The translations under genes and the position numbers were made by a program. A DNA stretch of 8,559 nucleotides from positions 1-8,559 of the forward strand of contig JAEUSA010000398.1 in NCBI GenBank assembly GCA_016788945.1. Direction: 5' to 3'. Positions within the stretch are counted from its first letter, which is position 1. Each line of letters starts with the position of its first letter. The DNA is from Leptospiraceae bacterium. Its GTDB lineage: Bacteria; Spirochaetota; Leptospiria; Turneriellales; Turneriellaceae. Shown one piece after another: positions 1 through 5,332 of this stretch. The notes beneath the pieces were generated by a model. The model did no database searches. It had not been told where the DNA came from and saw nothing but the letters and a program-made list of their open reading frames with translations.

Positions 1-222
1 TGCAGCAAAAGGTACACCGACCACTGCGGCAATTTTCGAAGCGAACTGGTGCGCCGCCGTTAGCTCACTGTAACCGGCATAGCGCACGGTGCCGACAAGC
101 GCGGCAAAAGCTACCGACAAAAGGCCAACCTGTGCGATGAGCGTAGTTGCGCTCACACGGTGCGGCCGTGTGGCGGCAAAAATTGCGGTGGCACAGACTA
201 AAAAATCGAATACGGCCAGCAT
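1..222 (-). CDS. Hydrophobic membrane protein, N-terminal part only (runs off left edge)
   Basis: An open minus-strand frame starts at the ATG at 222-220 and stays open to base 1, giving 74 visible residues without a stop. It begins MLAVFDFLVCATAIFAA and shows three hydrophobic stretches (about residues 2-18, 25-45 and 60-74) separated by short polar segments such as TRPHR and RYAGYSE. This is what a multi-pass inner-membrane protein looks like. The start lies one base after the porin stop (TGA-T-ATG), so it is probably read from the porin mRNA by termination-reinitiation; I see no Shine-Dalgarno sequence in front of it. I do not recognise the family. The function is unknown and the C-terminal part is outside the window. 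The main doubt is that a 74-codon open frame could arise by chance, but the hydrophobic pattern and tight junction argue for a real gene. Confidence 0.55.
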   Translation of the reverse strand, partial: MLAVFDFLVCATAIFAATRPHRVSATTLIAQVGLLSVAFAALVGTVRYAGYSELTAAHQFASKIAAVVGVPFAA

Positions 223-223
223 A

Positions 224-1651
224 TCAGAATACAAAAGTCGACATCAAATAGCCGAACTGGTAATCGCCGCTCTTGTTCGCAAGGTTCATCGCTTTGCCCC
301 GCATCGCATAGGCATACCCCGCCTGAAACATGAGGTAATCGCGTGGTTTATAGTTCACCATCACATCGGCCTCTTGGTAAAGCTCGCGTTCGCCGCCAAG
401 AGCCGTTGAGGCATTGGCGCTGCCACCAATCGCATACCAACTGTCAGAACCGGTGGTGCGCATCGCATACCAATAATCGAGTTTGAGGCTCAGATCAGGG
501 GTGAACCAGATGGTATAGTCGGCGCCTCCCCCCGTCAGGTTGCGCCAGCTGGTCATATCGGCAAAACCGAACTGGTAGTGCGGCGTCGGATAAAGCGGAT
601 CAAAAGTTTCATACTTGCCATCGTTGGCATCCGTATCACCGCTCGCATAAGCACCCTGCCCGCCGATGCGCATTTTTACCCCGAGATTGAATTTTACGCC
701 TATAAAACCGACGGCACCGTATGCCTGTATTTCTTTTCCCTGCCGCTGACCGCCCTGATAGGCACCTTCAAGCGAGTAGTCGAACCACATATCACCGGGC
801 GATTTATTGCCCGCTTCGGTGCGGTTGCTGAGCCGCATGCCGCCGGTATAGAGCTGGTTTGAATGGCCGTCCATATCTTGATTGCGCGCAAAACCGAACA
901 GATCGATCATAAAACCGCGGTGCAGCTTCAGCTGATTGTAGAATCCACTGAGGTACATGCCCTGCGTGTGTTTGTTGGTGCCGCTTACGGGGTTATTCAG
1001 ATCATTCGAGTTGGATTCCTGAATGACTGTCGAAAACACCTGCAGATTGTTGATTCCCGAATCGAGCGTCAGCTTGAAACCGTCGAATGAACGGCCGACG
1101 TTTGCCCAGTCGAGTGAACCGATCAGCATCTGCTCACCGAATTCGAGTTTTTGGCGGCCGAGTTTGAGTTCGAACGGGGTCCACAGGAAATTTTTCAGCT
1201 GCACATAGGCTTCGCGGATATCAGTCGCCTGCTGCTCGGTCGACGTGTCGGTGATTGTCGGGCTTTGGCCACCCCACACGCGGGCGTCTTGTAGAGTAAT
1301 TACCAGTTTGCTTTTATCACTGAATTCTTTTTCAGCGCTCAGCCACACCTTTTGTCCGACAAAGTTATAGCGTTGGTCGGCGTCAAAATTGAAGTTCTCT
1401 TTTATTTCGGGGCGCAGACGCACCATGCCGGTGATTTTCACGCTCTCATACCATTTGGCTTCGGGCGGTTTTTCCGCAGCGGGTGGCGCCGCTGAAGCTG
1501 CGGGTGCAACAACAGTTGCTGTCTGCGGGGGCGGAGTCAGCAATTTGGGTTGCGCGGGCTTTTTCTTGCGCAGCTGCGCACCGGCTTCGCCCGTTACCAA
1601 CAGGCATACCGCAGATAAGACGATAAGTTCTTTAACGAATGCTCTCAACAT
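224..1651 (-). CDS. Alginate-export-family outer-membrane porin
   Basis: This 475-residue protein should be exported and form an outer-membrane beta-barrel channel. Residues 1-25 are a Sec signal peptide (hydrophobic ELIVLSAVCLLVTG core, likely cleavage after AGA). Residues about 30-65 form a Lys/Pro/Ala-rich linker, and the rest is a run of alternating-hydrophobic strands rich in aromatics and glycine. The block LGRQKLEFGEQ (164-174) followed by WANVGRSFDG (182-191) is the conserved signature of the alginate export (AlgE-like) family. The chain ends in STFVF, a terminal phenylalanine typical of the barrel-assembly signal. AGAGGGG (minus strand, 1661-1655) sits just before the ATG and supports the start. 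The family name does not fix the substrate: members transport varied small or anionic molecules and nothing else here concerns alginate. It is divergent to the thiolase/DUF35 operon, which hints at, but does not prove, a shared substrate. Confidence 0.85.
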   Translation of the reverse strand: MLRAFVKELIVLSAVCLLVTGEAGAQLRKKKPAQPKLLTPPPQTATVVAPAASAAPPAAEKPPEAKWYESVKITGMVRLRPEIKENFNFDADQRYNFVGQKVWLSAEKEFSDKSKLVITLQDARVWGGQSPTITDTSTEQQATDIREAYVQLKNFLWTPFELKLGRQKLEFGEQMLIGSLDWANVGRSFDGFKLTLDSGINNLQVFSTVIQESNSNDLNNPVSGTNKHTQGMYLSGFYNQLKLHRGFMIDLFGFARNQDMDGHSNQLYTGGMRLSNRTEAGNKSPGDMWFDYSLEGAYQGGQRQGKEIQAYGAVGFIGVKFNLGVKMRIGGQGAYASGDTDANDGKYETFDPLYPTPHYQFGFADMTSWRNLTGGGADYTIWFTPDLSLKLDYWYAMRTTGSDSWYAIGGSANASTALGGERELYQEADVMVNYKPRDYLMFQAGYAYAMRGKAMNLANKSGDYQFGYLMSTFVF

Positions 1652-1732
1652 ATGCCCCTCTGAATATCGCCGCCCTGCGATAAACCTTCTTTTTATTTTG
1701 CAAACTGTCCGCTTTTCTCTGATGTACCCGCC
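1652..1732. promoter_or_regulatory. Divergent intergenic region between porin and DUF35/thiolase operon
   Basis: These 81 bases must hold the control signals for both the leftward porin unit and the rightward four-gene operon, since both first genes start at its edges. An AT-rich patch at about 1681-1705 could hold promoter elements, but I found no convincing -35/-10 pair with 16-18 nt spacing on either strand. The rightward ATG at 1733 lacks a clear Shine-Dalgarno sequence, and the leftward ATG has AGAGGGG. An inverted repeat at 1665-1682 is listed separately. Confidence 0.45.
1665..1682. repeat. Perfect 6-bp inverted repeat with 6-nt spacer
   Basis: TATCGC at 1665-1670 and GCGATA at 1677-1682 are exact reverse complements separated by CGCCCT. 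The spacing and symmetry fit an operator for a dimeric regulator placed in a divergent promoter region, or a small hairpin in the porin leader. A 6-bp repeat with free spacing is expected by chance fairly often in about 80 bases, so the function is speculative. Confidence 0.3.
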
Positions 1733-2260
1733 ATGAGCGATTGGCGCGACAGTGTGGAACTTTTAGTCCACCACAGCAAAATTAAGGTGCCGTACTCGTG
1801 GTCGGTGGGGGAAACGGGTTCGCGTTTTCTGCGCGCGCTGCGCGACGAAAAGAAAATTCTCGCGAACAAATGTCCCAAGACGGGTCAGGTGTTCTGCCCG
1901 CCCAAGCTGAACTCCCCCTATACACTCGAGCCGATCACCGAATGGCTTGAACTTACCGGCAAGGGTACCGTGCAAACGTATACCGAACGCCATTATGACA
2001 CGGCGGCATTGGCAAAAGATATGCCCGGCAGCGCGGAGGCAGCGCGCTTGGGACACGACGCGGGTGGCGCAGGCAATCAGCCATGCATTTACGCGCTCAT
2101 TCGCCTTGATGGCGCAACGCAGGCGTTGCCGCACTTTTTAGGTGAGGTGGATTTCAAAAATGTCAAGATCGGGATGCGCGTCGAAGCAGTCTTCCGCGAT
2201 AACCGCGAAGGGCATATCTTCGATATCCGTTACTTTCGCCCCACCGGCGAAAACGCATAA
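1733..2260 (+). CDS. DUF35 family OB-fold protein with degenerate zinc ribbon
   Basis: A 175-residue DUF35 protein, usually a non-catalytic partner that docks to thiolase-fold enzymes and can help hold the acyl-CoA. An N-terminal helical segment (about 20-45, PYSWSVGETGSRFLRALRD) matches the second DUF35 protein of the operon (PYNYAVGTYGSKFLTEIRD), which supports the ATG at 1733 as start. The zinc-ribbon region (47-64) keeps only C47. The places of the other three ligands, aligned without gaps to the C47/C50/C61/C64 set of the paralogue, hold T50, S61 and T64. An unrelated cysteine is at 55. The OB-fold covers about 76-170, with an insertion rich in Ala and Gly near 90-115 and the usual end of the family (IGMRVEAVFRDNREG then a final strand). 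It heads the operon and is followed 14 nt later by the first thiolase-like gene. Zinc binding in the ribbon is probably lost. Its own substrate role is unknown. Confidence 0.85.
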   Translation: MSDWRDSVELLVHHSKIKVPYSWSVGETGSRFLRALRDEKKILANKCPKTGQVFCPPKLNSPYTLEPITEWLELTGKGTVQTYTERHYDTAALAKDMPGSAEAARLGHDAGGAGNQPCIYALIRLDGATQALPHFLGEVDFKNVKIGMRVEAVFRDNREGHIFDIRYFRPTGENA

Positions 2261-2262
2261 AC

Positions 2263-2268
2263 TAAGGA
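2263..2268 (+). promoter_or_regulatory. Ribosome binding site deciding the GTG start at 2275
   Basis: TAAGGA lies 6 nt before GTG at 2275. The protein from this GTG begins MEKTAIIGVGQT, the expected first strand of a thiolase fold, so a GTG start is well supported. Confidence 0.75.
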
Positions 2269-2274
2269 AACATT

Positions 2275-3432
2275 GTGGAAAAAACAGCAATTATTGGTGT
2301 TGGCCAAACAAAACAAGAACGCAACAAAAAGCACCAGAACTTTGCCGAGATGGTGTACGAAGCGACGACGGCCGCACTCGCCGATGCGGGCCTCGACATT
2401 AAAGATATCGATAACATCGTGACCGTTTCCAACGACTTTTGGGACGGCCGCACCATTTCGTCGATGGCGGTACAAGATGCCTGTGGCGCGTATGAAAAGA
2501 ACATTTCCACGGTAGAAGGCGACGGTACATTCGGCGCCTATTACGCCATGACGCGCATTCTCTCCGGTTCATATAAGAATACTCTGGTCGTGACGCACAG
2601 CAAAGGCTCAGAGAGCGATACTAACCTGATCACCAATGGCATGTTCGAGCCGGTTTTTACCCGCCCGCTTGGCATTGACAATATTACCTCTGCGGCGCTG
2701 CAGGCGCGCGCCTATATGGATGAATTCTCGGTAAGCGAAGAAGATCTGGCGCTCGTTTCTGTGAAGAACCACGGCAATGCGCTCAAAAACCCGATGTCAC
2801 AGGTGGCGAAGAAGATCACCGTCGAGGATGTCATGAAATCGCGCAAGCTGGCAAGCCCGCTTAAGCTCTACGATGTCTCGCCGATTTCCGACGGTGCGGC
2901 CGCGATGATCATTTCGGGAGAAGACTTTCTTTCGCGCCTCAAAGGCGGTAAGGCAAAGCCCGTCTACCTGAAAGGGGCGGCGTTTTATTCTGACGCCTAT
3001 GATCTCGGACTGCGCGACCTCGCTCGCTCACCCGCGCTCGTCGCGGCTGCCAAAACGGCGTATGAAATGGCGGGCGTTAAAAATCCGGCTAAAGACATTC
3101 ACCTCGCCGAATTATATGACGCGTTCACTTACATGGAGCTCATGTGGTACGAGGGTCTCGGTTTTTGCGACTACGGCAAGGGCGCCGAGTTTCTCAAGAG
3201 CGGCGCCACGCAGATGAACGGCAGCCTGCCCGTCAATGCGTCGGGGGGAGTTCTTTCAGCGCATACCGTCATCACCGCGGGGTTAATCCGCATGATCGAG
3301 GCGGCATTGCAGATTCGCGGCGATGCCGGTGCGCATCAGGTGGATAAAAAAATCGACACCGCGCTCGCGCACGGAATCAACGGGCCGTGCGCACAGGCGC
3401 ACTGCGTTTGGGTTCTCGGGAGGAATATCTAA
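2275..3432 (+). CDS. Thiolase-superfamily protein (SCP2-type) lacking Cys/His catalytic residues
   Basis: This 385-residue protein has full thiolase length and layout: first strand TAIIGVGQT (4-12), a SDGAAAMII block at 205-213 and a NASGG loop at 321-325. In the nucleophile loop, where thiolases have C-A-S-G, it reads D83-G84-T-F-G, so the acyl-accepting cysteine is absent. Where thiolases have the H-D/E-x-F catalytic histidine it has Y281 in ELYDAFTYMEL. The G-H-P-x-G-A loop is altered to SAHTVITAG, keeping one histidine (H330). Ordinary thiolysis or Claisen condensation is therefore unlikely. The YDAF pattern and the DUF35 neighbours resemble Ltp2, the aldolase that with ChsH2 removes the steroid side chain. 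By analogy it may be the catalytic chain of an acyl-CoA retro-aldolase, but the substrate cannot be read from the sequence. It overlaps the next gene by one base (TAATG), suggesting a heteromeric complex. Automated pipelines would probably call it acetyl-CoA acetyltransferase or lipid-transfer protein. Confidence 0.85.
   Translation: MEKTAIIGVGQTKQERNKKHQNFAEMVYEATTAALADAGLDIKDIDNIVTVSNDFWDGRTISSMAVQDACGAYEKNISTVEGDGTFGAYYAMTRILSGSYKNTLVVTHSKGSESDTNLITNGMFEPVFTRPLGIDNITSAALQARAYMDEFSVSEEDLALVSVKNHGNALKNPMSQVAKKITVEDVMKSRKLASPLKLYDVSPISDGAAAMIISGEDFLSRLKGGKAKPVYLKGAAFYSDAYDLGLRDLARSPALVAAAKTAYEMAGVKNPAKDIHLAELYDAFTYMELMWYEGLGFCDYGKGAEFLKSGATQMNGSLPVNASGGVLSAHTVITAGLIRMIEAALQIRGDAGAHQVDKKIDTALAHGINGPCAQAHCVWVLGRNI
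3418..3424 (+). promoter_or_regulatory. Ribosome binding site deciding the ATG start at 3432
   Basis: GGGAGGA lies 7 nt before ATG at 3432, inside the end of the preceding gene. It favours this ATG over an in-frame GTG at 3387, which would add 15 residues with no counterpart in the thiolase fold. Confidence 0.75.
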
Positions 3433-4586
3433 TGGCACGCAGGGTTGCAGTCATCGGCTCAGGCCAGACATACCATACCGGGGGCCGCTCTGATGTTAAC
3501 GGCCAAGAAATGATCACCGAAGCGGTGACACGCGCGCTCAAGGCGGCAGAGCTGACGATCGATGACATCGACGGCATTGTGATCGGTAACATGGACCATT
3601 TTGAAGGCATCAACTATGTCGATTCATGGTCAGTACCTGGCACCGGCGGCACGATGAAACCGGTGATTAAACTCACAACCGGCGGCACGACGGGAACAAC
3701 ATTGGCGATTGCCGGCTACCACATGGTGGCTTCGGGCATGTTTTCCAAACTGCTGGTAATCGGCTGGGAAAAGAATACCGAATCAGATACCACCGCCGCC
3801 ATCACGACGGCATTTGATCCCATCTGGGATCGCCTCGTATTTGCCGGTGCCATCGGTGGCCTCGCCGTCGAGGCACAAGCATACCTTGCACGCTACAACC
3901 ACAAAAAAGAAGACGCAGCGCGCGTCGTGGTGCGCGACCGCAAGCATGGCGCCAACAATCCTTTCGCTCACGTACAAAAGGAGACCAGCATTAAGCAGGT
4001 GATGGCATCGCCATTGATTGCCGACCCGCTGCACTGGCTCGACATGTGCCCGCGCACCGACGGTGCGTGTGCGGTGATTTTCGCCGACGAGCATGTTGCA
4101 GAAAAAATCTGCGACAAACCCGCCTGGGTGCTCGGCACCTCGGTTCGCCACAACGCGGCGATGACCACCGACGTGAGCCTCGACGGCCTCAAGTCGATGG
4201 AAAGCGCGTCGAAAGAACTATTCTCGAAAACGGGCATCACCGATCCGCTCAAGCAGCTTGACGTCATCGAAATGTACCTGCCTTACTCCTATGCCGGTTT
4301 AAGCTGGATCGAATCGTTAGGCCTGTGCAAACCCGGCGAAGGCCCGAAGCTCGTTTGGGACGGCGTCACAGATATGGAAGGCGAATTGCCGATTAACCCC
4401 TCGGGTGGGCCCATCTGCGGCAACCCGATTGGCGCAACCGCACTGATTCGAGTAGCCGAAGCAACCTTACAGATTCAGGGACGCGCCGAAGCACGGCAGG
4501 TAAAAGATGCCAAAGTTGCTTTAGCCACCGGTTTTGGCGGCTGCTTCTGGACCGACCTACTTCTTTTTGGAGCACAAAAACCATGA
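3432..4586 (+). CDS. Second thiolase-superfamily protein (SCP2-type), catalytic residues replaced
   Basis: Starting at ATG 3432 this is a 384-residue thiolase-fold protein, with first strand RRVAVIGSGQT (3-13), TDGACAVIF (209-217) and NPSGG (322-326). The nucleophile loop reads T-G-G-T-T-G (83-88), with Gly85 in the cysteine place. The catalytic-histidine motif is EMYLPYSYAGL (280-290), with Y282 for His and also loss of the following acidic residue. The usual G-H-P-x-G-A loop is preserved as GNPIGAT (330-336) with Asn for His. All three canonical catalytic positions are therefore changed, more so than in its upstream neighbour. It could be a structural or substrate-binding half of a heteromer with that neighbour, or an enzyme of changed chemistry. 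The ATGA overlap with the following DUF35 gene (4583-4586) points to co-translation. A cysteine at 371 in the C-terminal glycine loop (GFGGCFW) is not placed like the second cysteine of classic thiolases. Confidence 0.85.
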   Translation: MARRVAVIGSGQTYHTGGRSDVNGQEMITEAVTRALKAAELTIDDIDGIVIGNMDHFEGINYVDSWSVPGTGGTMKPVIKLTTGGTTGTTLAIAGYHMVASGMFSKLLVIGWEKNTESDTTAAITTAFDPIWDRLVFAGAIGGLAVEAQAYLARYNHKKEDAARVVVRDRKHGANNPFAHVQKETSIKQVMASPLIADPLHWLDMCPRTDGACAVIFADEHVAEKICDKPAWVLGTSVRHNAAMTTDVSLDGLKSMESASKELFSKTGITDPLKQLDVIEMYLPYSYAGLSWIESLGLCKPGEGPKLVWDGVTDMEGELPINPSGGPICGNPIGATALIRVAEATLQIQGRAEARQVKDAKVALATGFGGCFWTDLLLFGAQKP

Positions 4587-5059
4587 TCGAAGAAAACAAA
4601 CAGGGCCTGTTTACGCTGCATTCGGGTGAGGCTTCACAGCCTTACAACTATGCGGTTGGTACCTATGGCAGCAAATTCCTCACGGAAATACGCGACCACA
4701 ACCGCATCGTCGGCATCAAATGCCCGAAATGCGGCAAGGTCTATATTCCGGTGCGGCAAGTCTGCGGACCGTGCTTCACCCCGATGCAAGAACTCGTGCC
4801 GGTAGCCAGCGAAGGCAAAATCGTCAGCTTTACCATTCTGCGCTTTCAGTTTCTCGACCCCGAAACCGGTGAAAAGAAGCCCGTTCCATACGGTTATGGC
4901 TTTTTTAAACTCGACGGGGCGGATTCCAATTTTCAGCATTTTCTGGAAGTTCCTGAGGATGAATCCCGCTTATGGATCGGCGCCCGCGTCAAAGCCGTTT
5001 TCAAAGAGAAAAAAGAGGGATCGCTGAGGGATATCAAGCACTTTACCCTCGCTGAATAA
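4583..5059 (+). CDS. DUF35 protein with intact zinc ribbon and OB-fold
   Basis: This 158-residue protein is the complete version of the DUF35 fold. It has an N-terminal helical part (about 20-45), a rubredoxin-like zinc ribbon with C47, C50, C61 and C64 (KCPKCGKVYIP then VCGPC), and an OB-fold (about 76-156) containing VPYGYGFFKLDGA and WIGARVKAVF. DUF35 proteins bind thiolase-fold partners and contribute to CoA-thioester binding or bridging between subunits; known examples are BbsA, the C-terminal domain of ChsH2, and the archaeal thiolase/HMG-CoA synthase bridge. The start overlaps the preceding stop as ATGA, with GGAG at 4569-4572 as ribosome site. Its close likeness to the first gene of the operon in the N-terminal 65 residues shows the two arose by duplication. 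It is the last gene of this operon, and I found no clear terminator behind it. Confidence 0.9.
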   Translation: MIEENKQGLFTLHSGEASQPYNYAVGTYGSKFLTEIRDHNRIVGIKCPKCGKVYIPVRQVCGPCFTPMQELVPVASEGKIVSFTILRFQFLDPETGEKKPVPYGYGFFKLDGADSNFQHFLEVPEDESRLWIGARVKAVFKEKKEGSLRDIKHFTLAE

Positions 5060-5332
5060 GTCCCCGCGCTGCCGCGACGAGACTAAGTTTACCTAACCCG
5101 GCCTGAAGCACGCGCTACCCGTCGGGGGTTAATAACGGTTGAGACCCTGTCTCACTATAGAAACATGCCTTAGAGCCGGTCGAAAAGGTCCCGCCAGCCA
5201 TCAGGCAGCGCGATCTGGCATACGCCTCCCGCAACATAGAGAGGCCCCTGATTTTGACTTTTTCATCCCCGCGCCCAATACTGTTTTCGCCTGCGCGGCG
5301 GAATACTCGACAGAGAAGGACATACGTGTTTC
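5060..5332. other. Intergenic region before pcnB, no gene supported
   Basis: These 273 bases separate the thiolase/DUF35 operon from pcnB. They should contain the end of one transcript and the promoter of the next, but I see no GC hairpin followed by a T-run and no well-spaced promoter. TAACCC (5094-5099) pairs with GGGTTA (5126-5131) across a long loop without a U-tract. A short palindrome at 5140-5154 is listed separately. A 65-codon plus-strand frame (5139-5336) has an uneven composition and no recognisable motif; I do not regard it as a gene. Confidence 0.5.
5140..5154. repeat. Short perfect palindrome upstream of pcnB
   Basis: TGAGAC at 5140-5145 and GTCTCA at 5149-5154 are exact reverse complements around a CCT centre. 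It could be an operator or a small hairpin in the pcnB leader. TTGAGA and TATAGA flank it like promoter boxes but are only 11 nt apart, too close for a normal sigma-70 promoter. Chance occurrence is quite possible. Confidence 0.25.

Noticed and set aside
89..409. A 106-codon plus-strand frame at the left end
   Set aside because: It runs antisense to the porin C-terminus and to the likely membrane gene, both of which make better sense as proteins.
3387..3431. Upstream in-frame GTG start for the second thiolase-like gene
   Set aside because: The added 15 residues overlap the end of the preceding gene and precede the first thiolase strand; GGGAGGA with 7-nt spacing supports the ATG at 3432.
1733..5059. 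Simple fatty-acid beta-oxidation thiolase operon
   Set aside because: Both thiolase-like proteins lack the catalytic cysteine, and no dehydrogenase, hydratase or acyl-CoA ligase gene is present in the window.
5065..5076. CGCG-ctgc-CGCG hairpin as terminator of the DUF35/thiolase operon
   Set aside because: The stem is only 4 bp and no T-run follows.
5139..5161. TTGAGA and TATAGA as a sigma-70 promoter for pcnB
   Set aside because: The spacing is only 11 nt, far below the usual 16-18.
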